Shown: positions 31,232 to 40,287, counted from the stretch's first letter. The stretch: 64,000 nucleotides of DNA from Actinacidiphila sp965342175 (GCF_965342175.1 NZ_CBDRBL010000005.1:1-64000), one strand, 5' to 3'. Numbers and translations: made by a program. The notes: generated from the letters alone by a model not told the origin.

Positions 31232-32929
31232 GTGGGTGACGCCTGGGAACGCGCCGAGGCGCTGTCCGCGACGGCCCTGCTGAACTGCCTGCTGCGCGAG
31301 GTCGCCGAGGCCGCGGGTGAGGACGGCGGCCGTCTCGTCCACCGGCTGCCCGCGACCGGCCGGCTGCTGCGGACGCGGCCGGGGCGGCGCCCCACCGGCC
31401 CCGAGCTGCGCACCCGGGACGGCTGGCGGCCGCTCCCGCTGGAGGGCCTGGTCGAGGTCGCCTCGGCGGAGCTCACCGCCCGCACAGGTGTGACCGCCCC
31501 CGGGCTGCCCGCGGAGATCGCGGACAGCCGCGACGTGCTCGCCGCCCTGTTGGAAGCCCGCGACCGCACGCCGCCGCCCGCCGATCCCTATCTGCGCTCC
31601 GAGCAGGCCCTGGTGGCCGGGCACCGCTACCACCCCGCGCCCAAGAGCCGCGGTGGCGGCCCGCCGGAGAGCTGGCTGCCCTACGCGCCCGAGGCGCACG
31701 CGAGCTTTCCGCTCACCCTGCTCGCGGTCCGCGCCGACCTGCTGGCAGGGGAGGGCGACACCGCGGTGCTCGACCGGCTGTACCCGGACGTTCCCGGCGG
31801 CTACCGGGTGCTGCCCGCGCACCCCTGGCAGCTGGCCCTGCTGGGGGACCTCCCCGCCTTCCACGACGGGCGCCTGCTGCGCCTGGGCCGCACCGCCGTG
31901 CCGGCCGTGCCGACGGCGTCCCTGCGGACGGTGTACCTGCCCGAGGCCGACCTCTTCCTGAAGTTCAGCCTCGACGTGCGGATCACCAACGACATCCGCC
32001 GGCTGTGGCGGCACGATCTGCGCTGGCTCGGCCCGGTGGACGAGGTGCTGCGCGGCGTCCCGGAGGCGGACGTCCTGTCCGACCGCGGGTACCGCACCGC
32101 CGCCCTGGGCGGCCGGGACCCGTACGAGGCGCTGGCCGTGCTGGTCCGCGAGGGTTTCGGCGGGCACGTGCGGCCCGGGCTGACCCCGCTGCTCGCGGCC
32201 GCCGTCGCCGAGGGGTACGAGGGCAGCCCGCTCGCCGCGCCGGGACTCACCGCGCGGGACACGCTGGCCTGGTGGGAGGCGTACCTGCGGCAGGTCGTGC
32301 CGCCGGTGCTGCACGCGTATCTGCGGCACGGGGTGGTGCTGGAGTGCCACCTGCAGAACGTGCTCGTCGCCGTGGACGCCGACGGCCTGCCGGGCCAGGC
32401 GCTCTTCCGCGACCACGAGGGCGTCAAGCTGGTCGAGGAGCGGCACCGGGAGCTGCTGCGCCGCCGTCGTCGGCCGGACGCCGCCGGGCCCGGTGTGGAC
32501 GCCGCCCACGGCTGGGAGCGCCTGGTGTACTGCCTCGTCACCAACAACCTGCTGGAGATCGCGGGCGCGGCCGCCGAACGCCACCCCGGCCTCACCCCGG
32601 CGCTGTGGGCGCGGGCCCGGCGCTTCCTCCAGGAGTGGGCGGCCGGGCACGGCGACCCGGCACCGCTGCGGGAGCTGCTCGCCGCCCCGCACATCCCCGC
32701 GAAGACCAATCTGCTCCTGCGCTGGACGGAGGCGGACGGCGCAGCCGCCCGCTACCAGCCGCTGCCGAACCCGCTGCGGCCCCGGGCCGGCGAGGCGACC
32801 GGCTCCGACCCCGGCTCCGGCTCTGACCTCGGCTCCGGCTCCGGCTCCGACCCCGGCGAGCTGCACGCGGCGGCGCCGCCGAACCCCGTGGCGCCGCCCG
32901 GGCGCCCTCGTCCTGCTGAGAGCGGCTGA
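31232..32929 (+). CDS. NIS siderophore synthetase (IucA/IucC family)
   Basis: A 565-residue second NIS ligase. Motifs: VLPAHPWQLALLGDLP, the ATP-site LFLKFSLDVRITNDIRR (about residues 245-261), LECHLQNVLVAVD, ALFRDHEGVKLVEER, VTNNLLEIAG and PAKTNLLLRW. The GTG at 31232 is chosen; the frame upstream belongs to the divergent gene. The C-terminal ~40 residues are Gly/Ser/Asp repeats (SGSDLGSGSGSD) outside the enzyme fold. Together with the facing gene it likely forms a two-step siderophore pathway; the amine precursor enzymes (decarboxylase, monooxygenase) are not here. Confidence 0.93.
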   Translation: MGDAWERAEALSATALLNCLLREVAEAAGEDGGRLVHRLPATGRLLRTRPGRRPTGPELRTRDGWRPLPLEGLVEVASAELTARTGVTAPGLPAEIADSRDVLAALLEARDRTPPPADPYLRSEQALVAGHRYHPAPKSRGGGPPESWLPYAPEAHASFPLTLLAVRADLLAGEGDTAVLDRLYPDVPGGYRVLPAHPWQLALLGDLPAFHDGRLLRLGRTAVPAVPTASLRTVYLPEADLFLKFSLDVRITNDIRRLWRHDLRWLGPVDEVLRGVPEADVLSDRGYRTAALGGRDPYEALAVLVREGFGGHVRPGLTPLLAAAVAEGYEGSPLAAPGLTARDTLAWWEAYLRQVVPPVLHAYLRHGVVLECHLQNVLVAVDADGLPGQALFRDHEGVKLVEERHRELLRRRRRPDAAGPGVDAAHGWERLVYCLVTNNLLEIAGAAAERHPGLTPALWARARRFLQEWAAGHGDPAPLRELLAAPHIPAKTNLLLRWTEADGAAARYQPLPNPLRPRAGEATGSDPGSGSDLGSGSGSDPGELHAAAPPNPVAPPGRPRPAESG

Positions 32930-33007
32930 GGCCGGCGTCACGGGGCGGAGGCGTTCCGGGACGGCGGCGGTCAGCGGTGCGACGGCCGACCCGCGGGGCC
33001 GCCGGGA

Positions 33008-33961
33008 TCACCTGTCGTCGCCGGCCTGGTCGGGCACGAGTCGTTCGAGGACGTCCTGGAACTCCTCGCCCACGGTGATCAGCAGCCCGTCGCCGTCCTT
33101 GTGGCTGAGCTGGGTCAGCACGCCGTCCCGCCACCAGTAGACGTACGGGCTGATCGGACCCACCGCGTCCTCGTGGCCCGCCGCGGCGAAACCCGCCATG
33201 CCGTTGAGCGCGGGGATGACGCCGCTGTCGCGGATGGCGTGGAAGGCCAGCTGGTGCCGGAACGGCATGGCGACCAGCGCCCCGTCGGCGGTCAGCGGTT
33301 TCCCGGTGACCCGTTCCACCAGCTCGTCCAGGACCAGCACCCGGGCGGCGGTGAAGAAGGAGTCGCCGACCAGGACGTCGAAGCGCACGTCGGCGTGCCG
33401 GACGACCTCGTGCCGTTCCACCGGAAGGTCGCGCAGATTGAGCAGGGCGCGGCCGCGCAGCTCGCGGGCGTCGCCGAGCGGGACCAGGGCGTGGTCGGCG
33501 AGCGTCATCACGCTCTCCGGGAGGTCCAGGGCGAGCACCTCCAGCAGCCCGGGCGCGGCGACGCGGGCGTAGCGGAAGGTCTCGGGGTCGATCGCGTCAG
33601 GGGGGACGAGGCGCGGGTAGAGCCGCTCGCGGATCTCCTCGGCGGGCATGGTCTCCAGCGGTGAGGGCCCGTCGAGCGTGCGCAGCACCGCCCCGATGTG
33701 CTCGCGCGCCAGCTGCGGCCACACGCGCGGGCCGCGCCGGTCGTTGTGGCACAGCGCGGCGAGGTTGCCGAGCCCGAAGCGGCGGCCGGAGTCGTCGGTC
33801 ACCATGTCGGTGAAGACGGTGACCTCCAGCCCGAGCTCGGCGAACGATTCCCGCACGATCGCGCGGAAGCGCGCGCCCTCGTCCACCGAGAAGAAGGCGT
33901 ACTCGGGGTCGCGGGGTGCGTCCCGCTGGTCACGCTTCGGCCCGCGCCGGAAAATCCCCAC
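33008..33961 (-). CDS. DUF1444-family protein
   Basis: A 317-residue cytosolic protein of the DUF1444 family. Recognisable are FFSVDEGARFRAIVRESFAE near the start, GLGNLAALCHNDRRG (about residue 65) and LTADGALVAMPFRHQLAFH (about 225), with an acidic C-terminus (QDVLERLVPDQAGDD). It starts at a GTG at 33961 after gaggggac. It is separated from the upstream FAD oxidoreductase by 86 bp in the same direction. No enzymatic motif is known for the family. Confidence 0.85.
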   Translation of the reverse strand: MGIFRRGPKRDQRDAPRDPEYAFFSVDEGARFRAIVRESFAELGLEVTVFTDMVTDDSGRRFGLGNLAALCHNDRRGPRVWPQLAREHIGAVLRTLDGPSPLETMPAEEIRERLYPRLVPPDAIDPETFRYARVAAPGLLEVLALDLPESVMTLADHALVPLGDARELRGRALLNLRDLPVERHEVVRHADVRFDVLVGDSFFTAARVLVLDELVERVTGKPLTADGALVAMPFRHQLAFHAIRDSGVIPALNGMAGFAAAGHEDAVGPISPYVYWWRDGVLTQLSHKDGDGLLITVGEEFQDVLERLVPDQAGDDR

Positions 33962-34047
33962 CTCAGATGTCCCCTCGACAGACCTGGACTCGACTCCACG
34001 AGCAGGGCGCGATCCTATCGGCAGGCGCCCGGGGCCGCCCTGCGCGT

Positions 34048-35517
34048 TCAGCCCTCGCCGTCCGGTGCGTCCCGGTAGGTCTCCAGCAGCCGCAGCCACA
34101 CCTCGCTCATGGTGGGGAAGGCCGGTACGGCGTGCCACAGCCGCTCCAGCGGCACCTCGCCGGCGACGGCGATCGTGGCCGCGTGCAGCATCTCCCCGAC
34201 CGACGGGCCGACGAAGGTGACGCCGACGAGGTGGCCCCGGTCCAGGTCGACCACGGCGCGGGCCTTGCCCTTGTAGTCGTCGGCGTACAGGCCGGCGCCG
34301 GAGACGCTGCCGATCTCGTAGTCCACGACCTTCACGCGGCGGCCCGCCTGCCGTGCCTGTTCGGCGGTGAGGCCGACGGCGGCGGCCTCGGGCTCGGTGA
34401 AGACGACCTGGGGGACGGCGCTGTGGTCGGCGGTGGCCGTGTGCCGGCCCCAGGGAGCGGTGTCCAGGGGCTCGCCCTTGGCGCGGGCGGCGATGGCGGC
34501 CCCGGCGATACGGCCCTGGTACTTGCCCTGGTGGGTGAGGAGGGCGCGGTGGTTGGTGTCGCCCGCGCAGTACAGCCAGCCGCCCTCGACGTCCTCGACC
34601 AGGCAGGTGTCGTCGACGGCCAGCCACGAGCCGGGGGTCAGGCCGACCGTCTCCAGGCCCAGGTCGTCGGTGTGCGGGGCGCGTCCGGTGGCGAACAGGA
34701 CCTCGTCGGCGACGAGTGCGGAGTCGTCGGAGAGCAGCAGGGTGACCGGCCCGGCCGCATCGGCGCGCCGCAGCTCCGTCACCGACACGCCGAAGCGGAT
34801 CTCCGTCCCGGCGGCGCGCATCCCTTCCGCGACGAGCCCGCCCACGAACGGCTCCCAGCGCGGCAGCAGCGCGGAGCCGCGGACCAGCACCGTCACCTCG
34901 GAGCCGAGCGACCGCCACGCGGTCGCCATCTCGACGCCGACGACACCTCCGCCGACCACCACGAGCCGCCCCGGCACCTCGGAGGAGCTGGTGGCCTCGC
35001 GGCTGGTCCACACGCGGCCGTCGGCGATGCCGGGCAGCTCGGCGCGGGTGCCCGTGCAGACCGCCACGGCGTGCCGGGCCAGCAGGACGCGCTCGCCGCC
35101 GTCCGGGGTCTCGACGACGACCCGGCGCGGGCCGTCGAGCCGTCCGCGCCCCCGGACGAGGTCGATGCCGACCGAGTCCAGCCAGGTCACCGCCCCGTCG
35201 TCCTTCCAGTTCCCCGTCCACCAGTCGCGCCGGGCCAGCACCGCGGCGGCGTCCAGTCGCCCGCCCGCGGCCTCCCGGGCCCCCGCGACGGCCCGCGCGG
35301 CCTCCAGCGCCGCCTGCGGGCGCAGCAGCGCCTTGCTGGGGATGCACGCCCAGTACGAGCATTCGCCGCCGACCAGCTCCGCCTCGACCACCACGGTGGT
35401 CAGTCCGGCCTGCCTGGTCCGGTCGGCGACGTTCTCCCCGGTGGGGCCGGCGCCGATGACGATGACGTCGTAGGTGTCCGTGCGCGTGCTCGTACCGCTG
35501 TCAGCCGCCGTTGTCAT
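34048..35517 (-). CDS. pyridine nucleotide-disulfide oxidoreductase
   Basis: A 489-residue FAD/NAD(P)H flavoprotein of the dihydrolipoamide dehydrogenase/mercuric reductase superfamily. FAD loop VIVIGAGPTGENVADR, redox disulfide GGECSYWACIPSK (Cys-x4-Cys), NAD(P) loop VVVGGGVVGVEMATAW and C-terminal dimer domain PQVVFTEPEAAAVGLT are present. The usual His-x4-Glu active pair near the C-terminus reads PAFPTMSEVW, so the catalytic His is Phe. It is therefore not a standard lipoamide dehydrogenase. The ATG at 35517 is chosen over an upstream frame of Arg/Gly-rich residues. Confidence 0.92.
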   Translation of the reverse strand: MTTAADSGTSTRTDTYDVIVIGAGPTGENVADRTRQAGLTTVVVEAELVGGECSYWACIPSKALLRPQAALEAARAVAGAREAAGGRLDAAAVLARRDWWTGNWKDDGAVTWLDSVGIDLVRGRGRLDGPRRVVVETPDGGERVLLARHAVAVCTGTRAELPGIADGRVWTSREATSSSEVPGRLVVVGGGVVGVEMATAWRSLGSEVTVLVRGSALLPRWEPFVGGLVAEGMRAAGTEIRFGVSVTELRRADAAGPVTLLLSDDSALVADEVLFATGRAPHTDDLGLETVGLTPGSWLAVDDTCLVEDVEGGWLYCAGDTNHRALLTHQGKYQGRIAGAAIAARAKGEPLDTAPWGRHTATADHSAVPQVVFTEPEAAAVGLTAEQARQAGRRVKVVDYEIGSVSGAGLYADDYKGKARAVVDLDRGHLVGVTFVGPSVGEMLHAATIAVAGEVPLERLWHAVPAFPTMSEVWLRLLETYRDAPDGEG

Positions 35518-35615
35518 GGTTCCACCGTAGGCAACGCCGCGTCCGCGCACAGCCGGAGCCCCCGGTCTCACCGCCGCTGTCACCGCACGGTCCCACCGCT
35601 CTCACCGGTCCCACC

Positions 35616-35633
35616 CGGGGCGGCGCCGCCCCG
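35616..35633. terminator. palindromic terminator
   Basis: CGGGGCGGCGCCGCCCCG is a perfect 18-bp palindrome, 38 bp downstream of the SpoIIE-phosphatase stop on the minus strand. Confidence 0.5.
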
Positions 35634-35671
35634 CCCGGGGCGTGCTCCTGGAGGGGCACGTCCGGGCGGCC

Positions 35672-38218
35672 TCAGGCGGGCAGCTGCTGTTCCGTCCAGA
35701 TGACCTTGCCCCGTTCGGTGTAACGGGTGCCCCAGCGGCGGCAGAGCTGGGCGACGAGGAAGATGCCCCGGCCGCCCTCGTCGGTGTTGGCCGCGCGGCG
35801 CAACCGGGGGGAGGTGCCGCTGGCGTCGGCGACCTCGAAGACCAGGGCCCGGTCGCGCAGCAGCCTGGCCTGCACGGGGCCGGCGCCGTGCCGGATGGCG
35901 TTGGTGATCAGCTCGCTGGCGATCAGCTCCGTGGTGAAGGCGAGCTCGTCCAGGCCCCAGTCCCGCAGCCGGTGGGTGATGGCGGAGCGCAGGGCGGAGA
36001 CGGCCGCGGGGTCGTCGGCCACGTCCCAGCAGGCCACCTGGGCCTCGTCCAGGGAGCGGGTGCGGGCGACGAGCAGGACGACGTCGTCGGCGCAGGGCGC
36101 GGGGCGCAGCGCGGCCTCGAGCGCGGCGCAGACCTCCTCCGGCGGGCTGTCGCGCGGGAGGGCGGCGAGGGCGCGGCCCAGGCGGCGCATGCCGGTGTCC
36201 GGGTCGAGGTGGCGGCCCTCGATGAGGCCATTGGTGTAGAGGACCAGGCCGCTGCCCTCGGGGACCGGGAACTCCGCGGCCTCGAAGGGGAGTCCGCCCA
36301 GGCCCAGGGGCGGTCCGGCGGGCAGGTCGGGGAAGCACACCCCGCCGTCCGGGGCGAGCAGCGCCGGTGGCAGGTGGCCGGCGCGGGCCAGCCGGCAGCG
36401 CCGCGTGACCGGGTCGTAGACCGCGTAGAGGCACGTCGCGCCCGCGAGGCCGGGACCGGTGCTGCTCTCCTCGTCGAGGCGGACGACGAGGTCGTCCAGG
36501 CGGCCCAGCAGCTCGTCCGGGGGCAGATCGAGGGCGGAGAAGTTGTGCACGGCCGTACGCAGCCGGCCCATGGCGGCGGCGGCGTGGATGCCGTGCCCGA
36601 CGACGTCGCCGACGACCAGCGCCACCCGCGCCCCGGAGAGCGGGATGACGTCGAACCAGTCGCCGCCCACCCGGCCGCGCGCCGCCGGGAGGTAGCGGTG
36701 GGCGACGTCCACGGCGCGCTGCTCCGGCACGCCGTTCGGCAGCAGGCTGCGCTGGAGTTCGAGGGCGAGCTGGTGCTCGCGGGTGAACAACCGGGCGTTG
36801 TCGATGCAGACGGCGGCGCGGGCGGCGAGGTCCCCGGCGAGGGTGAGGTCGTCGTCGGCGAAGGGCTCGGCCCGCGCGGCCCGCGCGAAGGTGGCGACGC
36901 CCAGCAGCGTGTCGCGGGCGCGCAGCGGGACGGCGATGACGGCGCGCGGTTCGCCGTCCGGGCCCGGGGAGGTGTCACGGACGGCGGAGCTGCCGCACAG
37001 GGCTCTGGCCTGGGGGCTGCCGGGGGCGAAGCGGACCGGTTCGCCGCTGGTGTTCGGGGCGTACGCGGCGCCGGGGGCAGCGTCGCTCGCCGCCACCCGG
37101 CGCAGCTCGGCCCCGGGGCCGCCGGGGGCCGAGCCGTGCAGGACGGGGCAGAACAGGTCGACGGTCGCCTCGTCGGCGAAGCGGGGCACGGTGACCTCGA
37201 CGATCTCGCGGGCGGTGCGGGCGACGTCCAGGGTGGTGCCGATCCGCAGGGCGGTCTCGCCGAGCAGTTCCAGGCGGCGGCGCGCGGCGACGGCGAGACG
37301 GCCCACCCCCGGCTCGCCGACCAGCAGCGGCTGGCGCCCGGACCCGCCGTGGGAGGCGTCGGGGACACGCGGGGACCCGGCGCCCCCGGGCAGGCTGACC
37401 TCCACGACGGCGCCGCCCGCGGCGAGCGGCCTGCACAGAAGGTGCGCCGTGCGGCCCTGCGAGAGGGGGAGTTCGAGCGCGTCCCGCCGTCCGGCGGCGA
37501 TCAGATCGGCCGCGCTCCCGGCGAGTGCCGACTCGTCGCCGTCGGTGAGTCCGGCCGGAGGCCCGACGCGCCGGACGTGCCCGGTGCCGTCGAGCCGCAG
37601 GCAGCCGCCCGCGGAGGCGCGGCCGTGCTCGGCGGTCAGGTAGGTGTGCAGCAGGGCGCGTTCGCGTGCGCCGCACTGCTCGAGGAGCCGCCGCTCGATG
37701 GCGAGGGCGCAGCCGAGGGCGAGTTCGGCCATGAGGGGATGCGCGTCACCGTGCAGACTGGTGAGGTCGAGCACACCCTCCACCCGCCCGCTGACGGGGT
37801 GGCGGACGGGCACGCCGAAGCAGGTGAAGCCCCGCAGGGCGGCGGAGAAGTGCTCCTCGCCGGAGACGCGGACGGGCTGCCGGGCGGCCAGGGCGGTGCC
37901 CATGCCGTTGGTCCCGGCGTCGAGTTCGTGGTAGCTGAAGCCGGGGGCGAGCCGCACCCGGTCCAGAGCGGGCAGCAGCGGGGGCTCGGCGGCACGGCGG
38001 TCGACGATCATCCCCCGGTCGTCGGCGAGCAGCACGGCGGTGCGGGTGCCGGAGAGCGTGCCGGCGAGCCGGTCGAGGACGGGACCGGCGGCCCGGACCA
38101 GGGCCCCGGTGAAGTCGAGGTCCTCGCGGTACGGGACCTCGAAGCGCTCGGGGTCGAGGCCGGCGGTCTCACAGCGCTCCCACGAGGCGAGGATCGGTAC
38201 CCGCACGGATTCGACCAC
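35672..38218 (-). CDS. GAF-GAF-SpoIIE phosphatase-HATPase fusion
   Basis: An 848-residue multidomain regulator. N-terminal (to ~170) is a GAF-like sensor of the AcoR type (VPILASWERCETAGLDPERF, DAGTNGMGTALAARQPVRV). A second GAF lies at ~350-500. The PP2C/SpoIIE phosphatase is at ~510-710 (GGDWFDVIPLSGARVALVVGDVVGHG with its metal Asp residues). A C-terminal RsbW-like ATPase (LIASELITNAIRHG, then NTDEGGRGIFLVAQL) follows. It joins anti-anti-sigma phosphatase and anti-sigma kinase in one chain. The GTG at 38218 is spaced best from gaggag; the GTG at 38227 is also possible. Confidence 0.92.
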   Translation of the reverse strand: MVESVRVPILASWERCETAGLDPERFEVPYREDLDFTGALVRAAGPVLDRLAGTLSGTRTAVLLADDRGMIVDRRAAEPPLLPALDRVRLAPGFSYHELDAGTNGMGTALAARQPVRVSGEEHFSAALRGFTCFGVPVRHPVSGRVEGVLDLTSLHGDAHPLMAELALGCALAIERRLLEQCGARERALLHTYLTAEHGRASAGGCLRLDGTGHVRRVGPPAGLTDGDESALAGSAADLIAAGRRDALELPLSQGRTAHLLCRPLAAGGAVVEVSLPGGAGSPRVPDASHGGSGRQPLLVGEPGVGRLAVAARRRLELLGETALRIGTTLDVARTAREIVEVTVPRFADEATVDLFCPVLHGSAPGGPGAELRRVAASDAAPGAAYAPNTSGEPVRFAPGSPQARALCGSSAVRDTSPGPDGEPRAVIAVPLRARDTLLGVATFARAARAEPFADDDLTLAGDLAARAAVCIDNARLFTREHQLALELQRSLLPNGVPEQRAVDVAHRYLPAARGRVGGDWFDVIPLSGARVALVVGDVVGHGIHAAAAMGRLRTAVHNFSALDLPPDELLGRLDDLVVRLDEESSTGPGLAGATCLYAVYDPVTRRCRLARAGHLPPALLAPDGGVCFPDLPAGPPLGLGGLPFEAAEFPVPEGSGLVLYTNGLIEGRHLDPDTGMRRLGRALAALPRDSPPEEVCAALEAALRPAPCADDVVLLVARTRSLDEAQVACWDVADDPAAVSALRSAITHRLRDWGLDELAFTTELIASELITNAIRHGAGPVQARLLRDRALVFEVADASGTSPRLRRAANTDEGGRGIFLVAQLCRRWGTRYTERGKVIWTEQQLPA

Positions 38219-38371
38219 CAGGCTCACTCCTCGACTTCCGCGTCCCAGGTCCCGAAAGTAGGACGGCGGAACGGCGGCAGGAGGCGGGTCGGTGAAATAG
38301 CCGCGTACAGCCACTCGTGTGGGTGATGGCGGTTTGACAGGGGGCGACCCGGACGCCGACGGGAGGGAGAT

Positions 38372-38385
38372 CGCTTCGCGAAGCG
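38372..38385. promoter_or_regulatory. 14-bp palindrome in divergent promoter region
   Basis: CGCTTCGCGAAGCG, a perfect palindrome, lies between the divergent SpoIIE-phosphatase and OsmC genes, 59 bp before the OsmC start. It could be an operator; the regulator is unknown. Confidence 0.35.
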
Positions 38386-38443
38386 GCGCGCGGTGGTGAA
38401 CACTTGGACCCGCACGACGTACTCGCACTCGGGAGGATCCACC

Positions 38444-38884
38444 ATGTCCAGCACGCCGCACTCCACCACGCGGATCGCGCACACCGTCTGGGACGGCAGC
38501 CTGACGGAGGGCAGCGGGGTCGTGACCCTCGACTCCTCCGGCGTCGGGGAGTACCCGGTGACCTGGGTCGCCCGCTCGCAGGAGCCGGGCGGGAAGACCA
38601 GCCCCGAGGAGCTCATCGCCGCCGCCCACTCCAGCTGCTTCTCGATGGCCCTGTCGGCCGGTCTGGGCAAGGCGGGCACCCCGCCGACCCGGCTGCGCAC
38701 CCAGGCCGACGTCACCCTCACGCCGGGCACCGGCATCACCGGCATCCACCTGACCGTCGAGGGCGAGGTGCCCGGGCTCGACGAGGCGGCGTTCATCAAG
38801 GCGGCCGAGGACGCCAAGGCGAACTGCCCGGTGAGCAAGGCGCTGGCCGGCACCGAGATCACGCTCACGGCGTCGCTGGCCTGA
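38444..38884 (+). CDS. OsmC-family peroxiredoxin
   Basis: A 146-residue OsmC-type thiol peroxidase. It starts at the ATG at 38444 after gggagga; 17 residues further upstream are not family-like. The two redox cysteines occur in AAHSSCFSMALSAGL (about residue 65) and AKANCPVSKAL (about residue 130). It reduces organic or fatty hydroperoxides with lipoyl-type donors. It is separate from the Ohr gene at 3.7 kb and belongs to the OsmC branch rather than Ohr, judged by the HSSCFS motif and absence of the Ohr C-terminal region. Confidence 0.92.
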   Translation: MSSTPHSTTRIAHTVWDGSLTEGSGVVTLDSSGVGEYPVTWVARSQEPGGKTSPEELIAAAHSSCFSMALSAGLGKAGTPPTRLRTQADVTLTPGTGITGIHLTVEGEVPGLDEAAFIKAAEDAKANCPVSKALAGTEITLTASLA

Positions 38885-39268
38885 CCCGCGCCCCGGCGAG
38901 GACGCGAAGGCGCCGAGACCGCGGGCACACCGGGACCCGGACCTGCCGCGCGAGATCGGGTTGCCGTCGGCCCTGCGGTTCGTGCCCGTGCGCCGCATGT
39001 GTCGGCCGCTTCGTGGGCCGGCGTCCGGCCGGCGCCCGGCAACCGCCCGCGCCGCTGTCGACGGGCCGGATGTTGTCGCTCGCGTGCCGCCAGGGCGGCA
39101 CGCGGCCCGCACGCGGCCGCTGCGCGACGGCAGCGGTGAACACGCCCCCCGGGCGAGGGCGAAGTCGCGCTGACGCGTCCGGTGGCCACGTCGACCGAAG
39201 GCGCGGGAGCCGTAGCGCGCGTCGTGACCGCCGGACTCGCGGGCCGCGCCGGACGGCGCGGCCCGGCG
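38885..39268. other. 384-bp gap, no gene recognised
   Basis: GC-rich sequence between the OsmC gene and the GNAT gene on the opposite strand. Open frames run through it on both strands but show only Arg/Gly/Pro/Ala composition. I see no hairpin strong enough to name and no RNA gene. Confidence 0.5.
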
Positions 39269-39592
39269 CTAGTCGCTGACCACGCTGCGCGGCTGGTACT
39301 GCAGGTCCTCGTACTCGGGGTGGTGTGCGATCCAGCCCGAGATGAACGGGCAGGCCGCCAGTACGCTCTGGCCGTGTTCACGCGCCTCGTCCAGGGCGTG
39401 GCGGGCGATCGCGGAGCCCACGCCGCGGCCCTCGAACTGCGGGTCGACCTGGGTGTGCAGGAAGGCGATCATCTCGGGGGTGCGGATGTAGGTGGCGAAG
39501 CCCGCCAGCGTGCCGTCGACGCGCGCCTCGTACCGCCGCGCGCCGACGGCGTCCGTCACCTGTGTGTCGCTCTTCTTCGTGTCGCTCTTCAC
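39269..39592 (-). CDS. small GNAT-like (YidJ/Gcn5-related) acetyltransferase
   Basis: A 107-residue protein of the short GNAT type found in bacteria and eukaryotes (GTLAGFATYIRTPEMIAFLHTQVDPQFEGRGVGSAI, then AACPFISGWIAHHPEYEDL). The acetyl-CoA loop FEGRGVGSAI is near residue 60, and the PFISGWIxHHPEY end is diagnostic. It starts at a GTG overlapping the stop of the DUF2630 gene (GTGA), so the two are co-translated. The acceptor substrate is unknown. Confidence 0.9.
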   Translation of the reverse strand: MKSDTKKSDTQVTDAVGARRYEARVDGTLAGFATYIRTPEMIAFLHTQVDPQFEGRGVGSAIARHALDEAREHGQSVLAACPFISGWIAHHPEYEDLQYQPRSVVSD

Positions 39593-39858
39593 GACTCGTA
39601 GCCCTCCACGGTGCGCGAGGGACGCACCCTCGCCTCGTTCGGGTCCTCGCCCGCCTCCGTCTTGGCGCGGCGCTGGCGGAGCAGGTCCCAGCACTGGTCG
39701 AGCTCGCGTTCCAGCGCTTCGAGCCGCGCACGTTCGGTGTCGCCGTCCATCCGGCCCTCGCTGAGGAGCTCGCGCAAGGTCCTCTCGTCGGAGACCATCG
39801 CGCTGATCCGGTCCAGAATCGCCTTCTCCGGGCGATCGCCCGCGTGCTGCTCGGCCAC
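39589..39858 (-). CDS. DUF2630 family protein
   Basis: An 89-residue all-helical protein (ILDRISAMVSDERTLRELLS, then LDQCWDLLRQRRAKTEAGED and RTVEGYES). These are the DUF2630 family signatures as I remember them. The start is the GTG at 39858, eight bases after aggagg; a longer frame begins in Pro/Gly-rich sequence. It overlaps the following GNAT gene. No function is known; the length and helical hairpin suggest a protein-binding role. Confidence 0.85.
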   Translation of the reverse strand: MAEQHAGDRPEKAILDRISAMVSDERTLRELLSEGRMDGDTERARLEALERELDQCWDLLRQRRAKTEAGEDPNEARVRPSRTVEGYES

Positions 39859-40040
39859 GGCCCGCACCTCCTCGGTCCTCGGCCTCCACTCTAGGCAGCC
39901 CGCCGGTCCCGTGCGATCGGGGCCCTGCGGGCCCGGCAGGGCGGACGCCGGGCTCGGCCCGCGCACGGGAATTCCCGGCGGCGAACAGAATCACAGCTCA
40001 AGACGGGAATGCCGGGGCCGTCCCGGTCGTCCACATGTAA

Positions 40041-40199
40041 GAGGTCGCGCGGACAGGCGGGGTGGAGAAGGGAGCGGGTCGAGGGCCGAGTTCGGCAAGG
40101 CGGAGAAGGGAGACGCAGCGGAGCTGCGGCGACCGACGACAACGCCGCCAGGCGAGAGCCATCGACCCGCGACGCCAGCCCGCCTGTCCGCGCGACCTC
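40041..40199. mobile_element. MITE-like element, 21-bp terminal inverted repeats
   Basis: Perfect 21-bp inverted repeats (40041-40061 and 40179-40199, outer bases gaggtcgcgcggacaggcgg) bound a 159-bp segment. The interior is also partly self-complementary (gcgggtcga / tcgacccgc, and an apical cgcagc-gga-gctgcg), so the whole folds as one long hairpin. TAA flanks both ends, a possible 3-bp target duplication. It encodes nothing. A structured RNA is the alternative reading. Confidence 0.7.
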
Positions 40200-40287
40200 T
40201 AAGGGGAAAGTGAGCTGCGGGGCCGCCCCTGAGCGGTGGGAGGGCCCCGCACGCGCCGACCCGTGGGGACGGGGTGCGGTGCGACGG

